Below, in pieces: positions 46,398-57,201 of a stretch of DNA of 64,000 bases (positions within the stretch are counted from its first letter, which is position 1; each line of letters begins with the position of its first letter). The notes under the pieces are model-generated. The model saw only the letters and a list, made by a program, of their open reading frames with translations, searched no databases and was not told where the DNA came from. Where the stretch lies: the NCBI GenBank assembly GCA_015039465.1, contig MU130491.1:66623-130622 (forward strand). The letters are read 5' to 3'. Position numbers and translations under genes: made by a program. This DNA is from Phlegmacium glaucopus (Eukaryota > Basidiomycota > Agaricomycetes > Agaricales > Cortinariaceae).

Positions 46398-46980
46398 ACT
46401 GTTACATTCCATTATGTGACTCCGGTCCAGCTCCATTGGAGTTGTCTCTGGTACTCTGTACTCTGTTCCAGTACCTTCCCTTGTTTCCGGATCTACTCCT
46501 CCTATGTCCAACTCCGAGACTTCTCTGTATCATTCCGGCTCCTCCAACAATACTCCCAACCCAATACCACATCTTCACCACAACCACTATTTCTTTGTCA
46601 TCACTTTCCCACTATCAGTCAGCACACCAGCTATGGATTATTCACCCAAGAATGCAGGACCTTCCAGGAGCAGAATGCAGCACTTTATATTCATCCTTTA
46701 TATTTCAGTTGCAATTCCTTTTATTATTATTTAAGTACTTGAAACTTGTATGTTTTCCTCAGTTCAAATATCAACTTAGTTTCCTCCTCTTGTTTGTCCT
46801 CTAAGTCACTGAGGTCTTCCGTCTTTCCGTTCTATTCTGGTTCCAAAATCAGGACATCGTAGGAGCTGGGCGGCACAGCACATATGCTGAGGCCAAAGTC
46901 CTTTCCGTTACTTGTTCCGGTTCCATTCCATCCGATCTGGAGTTACTCCAACATTATCCCTTTGTCTAAACTTAACACAA
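46398..46980 (+). repeat. 3' LTR of the gypsy chromovirus
   Basis: Begins TGTTACATTCCATTATGTGA directly after a purine-rich GACAGGGAGG tract at about 46386 (polypurine tract). It ends near AACTTAACA; TGTTA and TAACA form the short inverted ends. Length is about 580 bp. The 5' LTR is not in the window. Confidence 0.7.
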
Positions 46981-47613
46981 TAGGCTAAAATGATGAAAAA
47001 TGATCCAGGTAGTGGAAATTATTATTTTTTCTGCTAAATATCTTCTTTGGTAACCGTAATATATGGCTCTTGATTTTAAAAAACAACCCTTGAACAACCC
47101 TTGCAAAAACTCTGACCCTTTGTCATGGGTAAGGGTTTTGTAAGGGTATGAAAATCCTGACCTTCACCCTTACCCTTCTTACCCCTACCTTCATACCCTT
47201 AAGGGTTTTGAAACCCTTGAACATCACTATATATAGCCTGTTCCTTTGAAATCCATTCAAACACAAGAGTAATTGATGAATCCTTTATCTTTTCCAAAGC
47301 TTTGTGAGCTGCATGAAGATCTTTGGTTGCATCAACAGCAGCAACAGCCTCTTTGCCCCAAAAAACCTGATATCATTTATAATAGTGTGTATGATGGGAA
47401 TCATGGGATTAGCTACAAAGTATTATGTGGTACTCTTTTATCACTACAGAGCAACATTAGCTGTCTACCTAGTACTACACAACACTCCAACACTATGGCA
47501 TGCTATAGGCCTAGCCTATTTGTTATGGCATGTTATGACTCTAAATCAGAGTTTGCTGATGTGTATATATCCATCTCTTTGCAACAATGATGTCTAGCAA
47601 AAGATCACTTAGA
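46981..47613. other. Intergenic with a TAAGGGT-type array
   Basis: From 47085 to 47225 the units AACCCTT, AAGGGTTTTG and TACCCTTA alternate in both orientations. A 97-residue plus-strand frame at 47304-47597 is hydrophobic but unrecognised; I do not call it a gene. Confidence 0.4.
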
Positions 47614-47952
47614 TTATAGCTACCTGCAAAAATGTAGGCAGGTTTACAATTTCCTAGCTCTGCCTATGTTTACACCAAACAACCAGGGACCCTGAGCAAT
47701 TACCCTTTTCTAGGTTGCGTTGGGCTATATGCCCCCCACAGATGGAGCCACTGCCCTAGTGCGATATTTGGCCGTTGTCAATGACATAGCATTGCTATCG
47801 AGCAGCAACCTCAAAAATGGGTGGTGTGGAGTAGTGTTGGAGTGAGAGTGATTGCTGCTCAAGGGTCTTACTAAAAATGGTTGTTTACAACCAAATATAG
47901 GTGTAACTATGGAAATTTGTAAACCTGCCTACGTTTTTGCAGGTAGCTGTAA
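47614..47952. mobile_element. MITE with ~40-bp inverted repeats
   Basis: Left end TTATAGCTACCTGCAAAAAT continuing GTAGGCAGGTTTACA. The right end read inward is TTACAGCTACCTGCAAAAAC with the same continuation. Three or four mismatches in about 40 bp. Total 339 bp, non-coding. The target duplication is unclear. Confidence 0.8.
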
Positions 47953-48144
47953 TGTCTTTTCAAAGTTTAATCAGATATGCCTAAATAGACCCGAGCTGAT
48001 AATGCATGAACGCCCTCAAATAGTTACTAATTCATTATGCGATATGCGAACTCCAAGGCTAACGGATGGGGAAAGGTTCGATTATGATTCTAAATGAGAA
48101 TTATGCGAAGTGAGACAATATGCATTATGAGAACTTGTATTGTA

Positions 48145-50810
48145 TTAGTTTCTTGGCACTAAGAAAAATGTCAAGAGACCATCTACTGGGTCCGCTGCCA
48201 TCCCCAGGTCGCCATTCGTTACCTGCGCATGCGCATAAAGAATACACAGCTTCATTAAATCCTCGCGTAGATCCGCAGGGCTCGGATCTGACTGGGCCAT
48301 TTGGAATCGTCCTCGCATCTGTTTTATCCACTCCGTAAACGCGAGGAACCTCACCTCGGTTCCGGCATCTTGATGATTGAATGGTCCATGGTGCCAGGGA
48401 GCTCCCTCGGTGTCACATAGCACCAGAAGAGACACCTGCGCCAATCGGTAGTAAGGTAGGAGCGACACGTCTGTGGAGGTTGAACCCATAGAGAACGAAA
48501 TTTGATTCGCTTCGTCCTGCCAGTTGGCTAGCCAGTTCTGGAGCGCGTTTTGCAAGATATAGGCCGGTTTTGAGTGTTGAGCAACGTGATTTTCTTCTAG
48601 CGAGCTACCGGTATCCCCAGTGTTGGATGACGACTGCGTCGGTGACCATGTGCAGGCATGTATGTGAGAGTATATGCAAGCGATCAGAACGTGTATGATG
48701 AAGTAGTGTGCGAAGACAGGCAGATTCGTTGTCACAGATGGAGGCGAACTGTCCACGAAAGCCGCGAGTACGCTTTGAGCTCTAGCGCCACGTAGCCGTG
48801 AGGCGGGTGATCCATAATGCGAAGAGGTGCGTAAACAGGTTACCCAATCTTGGGCCGAATGTGCATTCCACAATGCATCATCGCATGGTAAATATCCATC
48901 AAATACTAGATCCAGTGGAGATGGCATACAGAAGAATACGACCTGGGCACAGTCGTGAAGGCGTTCTAGACAACATATTCTACCAAAATCATTCGGTAAA
49001 TGTCATTTTTTCGAATTTGAATACTATGCTCACCTTTTGACCATTTCGCAGTATGCCCATGTCTGCCACGCCTCTTCAACAGGGGTGTCATCATAAAACT
49101 CTGGAGGTGTCCAAGCTTGGACCGTTTCCTGTAACCGGCTTTGCGTGATCATCTGTGTTCACATTTTTAGCGTTAGCCGTGATGCTAGCTAACGTTATAA
49201 CATAATTTTACAGCAATACACACCATTTTTAACATCCCGTGATAAACATTAGCCACTCCTCGCTCATGAGCATCTTGATTGGATAAGCCCAATGTCTGAA
49301 GCAATGCTAAGGCAAGAATCAAATACATCTGTCCGTGAGGATCATTCATCTTGCATGCCTACGGGTAGGTGAATAATCCGCCTCATCGGAAAGAGATAAA
49401 CCGATGACGAACATATTCCTGAGCAATCTCCACCCGCGCCGTCGTGAGAACATGGGCAACAAAGTCCATTGCCGTTTTCGTTCTGACAAAAAGTGCTCCG
49501 CAGGCCTGCATCACGCGAATAAGAACTTGAGGTTTATCGTCCTCCCGCCAAGTAGCTTCATGGACAACGGGTAGCTGCGGAAGAAAGGCAGAGAAGAAAA
49601 GATACACTGTAGTGTTTGTGATGCAAATTTTTTATTAGCTGTCATCATTCAACACGGTCAGGTGATAAAACGTACAATAGACACGAAGGGCATCATCAGA
49701 AGCAATGCCAGCATGATCAGCTTCATTGGAAAATAGTTTAGTGGCCGGAATAGGCGGTGCAAAGTGAGAATATTCGGAGACATGCTCTGACGAAATGCCG
49801 GATCTCGGGGTGGCCAAAACCGAAACTGAATTGGACGGGGAGTCAAAGCCCATGAAATCGCCGGGAGGAGCACTAGAAGGTGGGCCCAGTAGTAACTCAG
49901 AGACATCGCCGAACGCGGTGTCGTCGGGTGACTGCGCCTCCGAGTCTTCGTGCATGACACTACTCTGGATGCAAGTAAAAGTTTCGAAATCGAACGTAGC
50001 AGCCATAACCATGTCGTTTATGTCATTTATCTCCAATGTTTGCATGAAGTCGCTTGTGAGTTCGGTGAAGTTAATGCGCGGTACCAAGGGATGGCCGAGG
50101 TTGCTCAACGTCGAATTTCCCACTCCCAGTTGAGCAAAAGCAGCGAGAGCATCACAGGAAGGTGATGGCGACGGTGATATGAGATTTGAAGAGTTGACAA
50201 TGTCTGGTACGGGGTTTGGCATGGAATCTGGAGGAGGAGTAGTTGGCCCTGAGTCCTCGGGAGTTGTTGCTCCTGTACTCGTGCTGGCGCGAGAAGAAGT
50301 TGACCCTGCGCGTCTACGAGTACGAACTGCTCCGAGCTTATTTCGCATGGTGGCAGGGTCGTTAGTGAATTCGCAAGTGATGCCTCGGACAATGCACTTT
50401 TGGCACGGGTGCTGCAGGTTACATTTGACCTTGGCCTTGACGCATGCCTCGCAGGACTTGCGACGAGACCGTCTGTTATCATACTTGTGAGCTTGGGTAT
50501 AGTACATTAATAGTTGCAGCTTACCTTTCACCACACGTCTTCTTGTGTCGGGCCAGGAGGTCGCTTCTCGTAAATTGGAATTCACAAGTCTGGTCAAAAT
50601 AGCAACATAAGATGAAGAAGTTGAGGACGCGTTTTGAGACTCACTTCACAGTGGTAAGTTCTCTCGTTCATGTCTATCATGTCTTCAGCTTGACTAAACT
50701 TAACGGACTGGTTGAATTTGAGACTTACGGGATCGTATGTGTCGATCGAGATGAGTCTTGCGAGTGAATGTCGCAGGACACATCGAGCAAGCCTTTTGTC
50801 CCGGTTGCAT
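48145..50810 (-). CDS. Transcription factor with two C2H2 fingers and a Zn2Cys6 cluster
   Basis: About nine exons, roughly 750 residues. The start MQPGQKACSMCPATFTRKTH opens the first C2H2 finger (CSMC ... HLDRH). The second is YHCETCEFQFTRSDLLARHK, ending H-x4-C. After a short intron comes RRKSCEACVKAKVKCNLQHP then CQKCIVRGITC, a complete C-x2-C-x6-C-x5-C-x2-C-x6-C cluster. A long Ser/Pro/Thr-rich linker follows. The C-half contains VHEATWREDDKPQVLIRVMQ, MYLILALALLQTLGLSN and AWQTWAYCEMVKRICCLERL, as in the fungal-specific regulator domain. It ends FFLVPRN. It is nuclear by inference; target genes are unknown. Confidence 0.85.
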
Positions 50811-51089
50811 TGTTCAAGGTGACTTTGGAAAGGGATTGTCGTTATGAGAATTGTTGTTATAAAGATTGTCGTTATAAGGATTGGCACCTAACAGGCGCCA
50901 ATATCTTTTCGACTTCATGGAGTATTACCCAAAGGGCACCGGAAATTCAAACACGACTCGGGGTCGATTTTTGTCATTAAGGTTTCGGACGTCTCCCCTT
51001 GAGATTTCCCAAAAAAGTTGTGAATAATAACCAAAAGTTATTTTTTATCAATTTTCTATGGTTTCTTGGCTTTCTAGAATAGTCAAGGT
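50811..51089. promoter_or_regulatory. Upstream region of the transcription factor
   Basis: Contains a short AACGACAATC/TTATAACGAC repeat just upstream of the start codon (50825-50880). No TATA box or other element could be assigned. Confidence 0.3.
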
Positions 51090-51200
51090 ACATTTAGTGG
51101 TTAAGCTTTCGGACACTACCTTTGACCCACCTAGTAATACCTATACCGCGGGTCGTGGGTTGAAACCCAGGTGCCCTGGTAGTACCCTTCAAGTTGAGGA
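51090..51200 (+). mobile_element. Candidate tRNA-derived SINE
   Basis: TAGTGGTTAAGC (51095-51106) is a partial A box, and GGGTTGAAACCC (51157-51168) is a near-consensus B box with one mismatch. Spacing is about 50 nt. No CCA end or clear 3' tail was seen. Confidence 0.3.
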
Positions 51201-54200
51201 AATGTTCCAGATAAGAATCAGTAACGAAGGGTTGCAGCATGAAAGGAATTCAAAGTGAAGAGAATCTAGCATTATGTGCCGGTAAGTGCGCGGAGTGTTT
51301 TTCCACGTCCGAGCCAACGTACAGAGCAGCTTTCAGGGTCAAGAGTTGAACGTCGAACGGTGAACATTGAACACCGAGGAGAAGGCTCCCGCCGATGCCG
51401 CTCCCACACAACAGGGACGGTAGTTCGATTGTACGCAACAATCTGGCCCTAGGTTCGGAGCAAGCCCTTTCTCCGGTCCGGGAACCGGATGCTCAGGTTG
51501 CAGAGCAAACATCAAAAAGTCAAAAGGCTCTATTCACGTTCATATTCGGCTTTGTTTGTGCGAGCAGCATCTCGTACCAAGATCGTCCACGCGTGGACAT
51601 TGTCAAAGCCTAGAGCAGAAGGGGCTTGCTTCGAAATCTGGCCCGGTCTCTGCCCCATTTAAATTATTACAAATCAATGCAGCATGTGACCTTTCCCACA
51701 TTGCACCTATAGTCGTATCGACGCGCCACTGCTGATGGCCCCATCGCGATGAACAACCAGCGACACTGCCACCATGATTCAGACTAGTCACCGTCAGCGA
51801 CGCAGTCGCCCCTTGACAGCAGCGACATGACACTTCCAAGTCACAGATGGGGAATATGCGTGGCAGGCGAGACATGACGACGGTCGGGTCTAACCCACCA
51901 GCTACCCCCGCTCAGTCACAGACCACTGCGATGACTGCCGGGCATTCCCTCCACTCAGCCTAGTGTGCCTTCCCATTTTTTTATCCCTCAGCACTCTCGG
52001 CATGCTCTGATTTTTTATAAAAATTACTTATGTTGTATCCAGTCCAAATTTAGTCACTGAATATGATTTTTATGGTTGAATACCAGGAGTCGGTGGATTT
52101 CCCATCGAAGCCAATTAGATCTCCCAGTGAAAATCGGATCTAACTAAATCGAATTAACTGGAAGAAAATCGAAGAAAATGTGCCAAAAGTCAAATTAACC
52201 ACAGTTCCTGCTGACAAAGCCATGTAAACGGGTAGATGGATATGTGTAACGATGCACCACGTTGATGTGTCCTGTATGGCAAGCCAGCTCAAATTTCAAG
52301 GTCAAAACATCAACCTTATCAAACTTGATAGTGAAAATCAACTGCAGATATTCGGATTGTGTCCATCCTGCGGGTTTTTGTTCGCGAGGATTTGGCGAGG
52401 ATCTGTGTTTTTTTGGCAAGAAAATGACGTTTGCAACATGAATGGGGGAAGTCTCTGCATTTATCCGTTCTTCTCAGCTGTTGTCTGTCACTTGTCTGTA
52501 CCTAGCAATTTTTTTTAATTGCCCCTTTAAAACCATGAATATCTGCGATTCTCTTTTCCATCTTTAAGCCATTAATCCCATAGACCGGCAACGTATCGAC
52601 CCAGCGCTCGGACCTGTCTTCCGTGATTGCCATCTGATAATGTAAGGGTGACAGAAGCAATCGTGGCTATACATTTTCAATCATCAACAATCGTAACTTT
52701 AAAATAGTCAAATTTGAGACCTTCATGAGCGCGACGTCGGACACTGTTGGCGCGGAATAGAGTGTATATATATGAGAAACGGTCAGTCACATGAATAAGA
52801 AAGCCTAGAATCGACTTTCCGATGTGATAGTATCAAAGGGAATGGGGATGATTGTGGGATATATATAATTACCCCTACAGTCCAGTCGAATTCGAGTCGT
52901 CTTTTCGAAAAAGGATTTTGAACGGATTATCAGAGTGATATCACACCATATTACTGCCTGGATATCATCATGAAGGGTCGAAGTAGAAAGAAGCTCGCGT
53001 TGCAGCAAGGGTGCTGGTAATTGCAGATCACCGCCAAATATGTTCTATATGCAGGGTTTAACTTCACTGGGCTTGATACTCCGAACATCGGGATCAGTGG
53101 GACTCCCGAGTTTGAGGTCAGCGACTCCAAACTTTTTTGGCATGCCTCCAATACAACATTTGATTTTGAATACATTAAAACATATTACATATATTATACG
53201 ACGAAATGGGTTCGAAATGGGTGGTATGAGTCGAAAACAGGTCGCTTGGGCACAAAATAGGTGACGTGAGTTGAAAATGAGTCATTTGGCGTTGTTTGTG
53301 TTCGAAATGGGTGCTGTGAGTCGAAAATGGGTCGTTTTCCCCAAGCGCTGGCCAGAAATAAATAAACACATGCATTTGGCCTTTTGCCCCATTGGGAGTC
53401 ACGTGTTGTTGGAACCATGGTAGGCTTAGTCACTACTGGTTAGTCAGACAGAATCTTCAACCTACTTTTCAACTACTTTTGACCTACTTGGCCTCTTGTG
53501 CAATCCATATACATGAGAGTAAGACGAGACTCGCGAACGCAATCCCCCTTAGCTCTGAAGTTACGTTATCCTCTATCCAATCCATCTGCTGTCAAAGCGC
53601 CGTCATCGATGGATGAATGTCATCGACAGAGACCTTGAATGGAAACCACAATTCTATTCTATAAGGGTACTTCTCTCTTCCATTATTATCCGCGATGTCT
53701 CGTTCTTGGACTGCGTGATCGTCGAATCCGGTCCGAACATAGACTTGTTTTTTTTTAAGTTCTGGACCCCGGTCGAACTCTCAGGAGGCTCAACCTCACT
53801 TGATTATTCTCTACAGCTTCTATTTTCTTGTACTTGGACTGGTGTAACGTTGACAAGAAGAATGTGACTACCTGCTGGCGGCATCCTGATTGGACATTAT
53901 TGCTTCGACCTCAAAAGTATCCGCGTACACACGTGACTCGGATTGGTCAAGTACCTACTGTTATTGTGCTTGCTGCTATTATAAATGGGATACTGTAGCA
54001 AAAGGGTCTAAGCACGATCAATTATCATACTCTGGTTTAAAAGAGGTCGTGTCGGTGGAGTTGACCTTAAATTCTTGTCCCGAAACCAACAGTCAACTAT
54101 GGTCGTGACGAGACAAAGAGATGATAATGGTTTGCGAGCCACAACTCACATGTTGAATGTTTGGTCGCGTTATCGAGCCTACATAAACTGGCCACCCTAC

Positions 54201-54241
54201 TCGCCTCTTCACTAAACCTTCACTTTGCCCAATTTCTTAAC
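51201..54241. other. Long intergenic region, no supported gene
   Basis: Normal CpG content but no frame with recognisable protein features. At about 53200-53340 a diverged repeat of roughly 30 bp occurs (TTCGAAATGGGTG ... GAGTCGAAAATGGGTCG). The 1.5 kb before 54242 may hold the promoter of the next gene. I saw no transposon ends. Confidence 0.35.
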
Positions 54242-56222
54242 ATGGATAACATTGATGGCCCTCCCGTCATCGCTTACACAGCCAATTCGTTTGATTTTTC
54301 TAACCACCTGCCTTTGGATTCTTCTCCATTCTATCCGCCTCTTTCAATCGCGTCGCCTTTCAATACCATCAATAACTATGGTACCCCCGACGCTCAGGCG
54401 TACTCCACAGGGACGCAATCCTTGCAAACTTCGAACCAATTAACTTGTGCCACTCCCTTTCCAGCACACCTTCCTGTTCGGGGCATGCCCGCGACGTCGG
54501 CTACATCCTCAATCATTCCCACTTCTCCTCAGACGGATGAGAATCGCCGTATCGCCCCCCTTCCCCTTCGTAGTGCGGCCTCTATATCCTCAACCGGTTT
54601 CCAGCCTCAGGAAGTTCAGGACTCCGGTGCCACACCTCTTCCCCTTCGCAGCATAAACTCTACATCCCCCATTATTGCTTCTACTACTTTAAAAACTCGG
54701 GAAACTGGGAATATGCCGCCGCCGCCACTCCCGGATACCAGGATTCGTGGTAAGAAACGTAAATCCATTGCTGCCGACGAGGCGGCCACTCCTTCCGAAG
54801 CCAAGAAACGCAAATCTCGTCCTCTGTCAGAGAAACAAAAGGGGAAGCAGAAAGCACTTGACCTTCCCAGCGACAACCAGGTAAGGGCTATTCAACGACG
54901 AGTAGAGTCACAGTTAAATCGACTCTTACTTAGGTTCCCTGTGTCGCTCCTGGACTTGATTCTGGGAATAACAACCAACACAACAACGTTAGTAGTTTTC
55001 CCAACCACATGTTACCAGATCATACTACTGCCGTTCCTCCTTGTACTCTCGAGGGCACTGTTCAACCCAATGAGCCTCACTTCACCCAGCGTCCACCAAT
55101 AGGGTGTGTGAAAGATTCTCAACATTTACACCATCTGGTTTCCACCTGTAGCTTACCCGGCATTGTGCGAGTCAGCATAAATGAACAGCACCCGGCCCGA
55201 ATATCGCAGGTAACTCCTTCACTTCTCTTTATTCCATTCGCTGAGTCCTCCACTCCCTCTCTGATCATTGCAGATGATAATAACCGTACGAGACCCAGAG
55301 TCTCAAGGTATCTCAAAGGCATACTTTGTCCCATACGTATGGTTTCCGGAGGACCTGAAGCGTCCCCACAAAATCCATAAGAATGATAGGCTTCTCTGGG
55401 GACATCGAATCTATGAGTACCAGCATCGCGTACAATGCGGCCGTATTGCTTTGACCATCACTGGTTCCCTAGTTCTATTTTTCGCAAGTGAACAAAATAC
55501 GTTGGTTGATTCATTTAACTACCATTCCCTTGTACGTTTTGGATCAGCTACCTTCATCCTCGATATCTCAAGTAATTTTACAGCTCAAATCCAACCGCCC
55601 AAAGACCCAAGCCCAGGTGACGCAGTCTCTACCTGGATCCGCTCTTGTCGCTGCGTCCACTTCTTCTCAGGGTGACGCTCTACCTACCCAGGAGCTTTTT
55701 TCTAATATCCAGAATAATGATTGTGATGACACTTCAACGCTTACTGAAGCTACATTCGCCCATCAATGTCAACAATCATTCGTCCTGTCATCGGGCGTCC
55801 TACTCAACAACAATAATAATGAAGCTGATATTAATGCCAGTACCTCGTTCGATTTGACCTACAATATTCCTTCCATCGTCCAACAAGGAACTTCAACCGA
55901 TATTTCTCAATCATTCCCTGTACCAAGCGACAACATTTTCCACGAATTCCAATTCAATGACTACAATACCGGCGCTTCTAATGTTAATACCGATACCTCA
56001 TCGGATTTCACCTCCAATATTAACGACACCAACAACGAATATGGCCCCGATACCAATACCCCCTTCAATTTGTCCGACTTCAACTACAACTACAACAGTC
56101 ACAATACCACTACCGGTCCTACCTTCGTTCCAGGACCATCACCTTTTGACCAGGAAGATATGCACCAGTATTTTAAATGGCCTCTCCAGGACGCCAGCCA
56201 TCGACTTCCAATTAATAATTAG
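54242..56222 (+). CDS. Hypothetical nuclear-looking protein, Ser/Pro-rich with Asn-rich C-terminus
   Basis: Four exons starting at MDNIDGPPVIAYTANSFDFS. The first third is Ser/Pro/Thr-rich with duplicated PLPLRS blocks. It is followed by two basic clusters, RGKKRKS and AKKRKSRPLSEKQKGKQKAL, which look like a bipartite nuclear signal. The third exon (55273-55539) is the only compact part: MIITVRDPESQGISKAYFVP ... WFPEDLKRPHKIHKNDRLLW, probably a small beta-rich domain that I do not recognise. The last exon is Asn/Asp/Ser-rich (NNNNNEADINAS ... NYNYNSHN), as in some fungal activation domains. Introns are 50-65 nt with good splice sites. It could be a regulatory protein; no DNA-binding motif is visible. 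Confidence 0.6.
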
Positions 56223-57201
56223 GTGGCATGCAAGACAAACTTCTCTCCGTCGTTGGCGTGGACGATGTCTGCCCTCCCCGTACAAGTCGCCAACCCAATT
56301 TGAGAAATGTACTGTCGAGCAGCTGTCCGGAGTTGAACTCAACAATAACCATTCTATTCCACCTTCATGGTGGGGTCCATACAAGGCTCTCTCTTCTATA
56401 TTCTTAAGACAATGACTTATCCTAGATTACTAGAAATCATATCTCAAATACTGTAAGTACTAAATATTTGTCGAAACCCTGTGCTGTATCTGCTTTCTCG
56501 CTTTCTACATCTGTATATATACCCTTAAATATGTAAATAGCCTCTTGACCTTCTCTAAATACATCTGGCGATAAAACTTTAAGCTTAAAGTCTTGATGGA
56601 TACGCACATGTCGGACTATGCTCCGAGCAAGCTAAGGTATCTGGATTCTGGCTAGTACTCTCTAGTGCTGCACCGGGTATAAATAGCTGACATACATCTC
56701 ATGTAGCTTCCACCCCAAACATCGGTGTATATGTCGATCCGAGGCCAAGTGACTAACTACTTTTTGGACTAGGCCAATTCACGGATACTTAAATTTGAGT
56801 AATTCCACAGACGATAACTGCTTTTCCTGGCACTTACGCTGCATTACAGCTGGCAGTGTCAACTGCAATAACGTTTCGGATCTTATAGAAGTTCCTTCAG
56901 CTTGGATTTATTTGGTGAATTCTTCCCTTCAGATGCCGTCGAGTTCTTCCCGAGTAACTGAACCCACGAAGAACTCCTGCTTTTCCCCAAGATGTCAGTC
57001 ATACAGCTAGACTTATCGCGACAGAAACTCTATATGTAAGTATACAATCTTCAGTCCATCGTATTTTTCTACACTCTTACAGTTCTCCTTTACTAAGGTC
57101 CCCAGACGACCCTTTACCCGAGTGGGTCCCACGGTCATTAAGTTACTTGGATACCGCTGATCAACGGAAGTAATAGATTCTTTCCACCTCCTCGTAAGAT
57201 C
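56223..57201. other. Intergenic, 3' flank and metacaspase promoter
   Basis: No gene is supported. The first 200 nt probably hold the 3' UTR of the upstream gene. Confidence 0.4.

Noticed and set aside
45054..46804. Long Leu/Ser/Pro-rich plus-strand frames after the chromodomain
   Set aside because: They mirror the Glu/Lys-rich antisense frame and LTR sequence; no conserved motif.
47085..47225. Telomere-like TTAGGG tract
   Set aside because: Units are AAGGGT/ACCCTT in mixed orientation and short; better explained as a repeat-element array.
54616..54876. Minus-strand 86-residue frame
   Set aside because: Lies opposite the first coding exon of the 54242 gene, with no support of its own.
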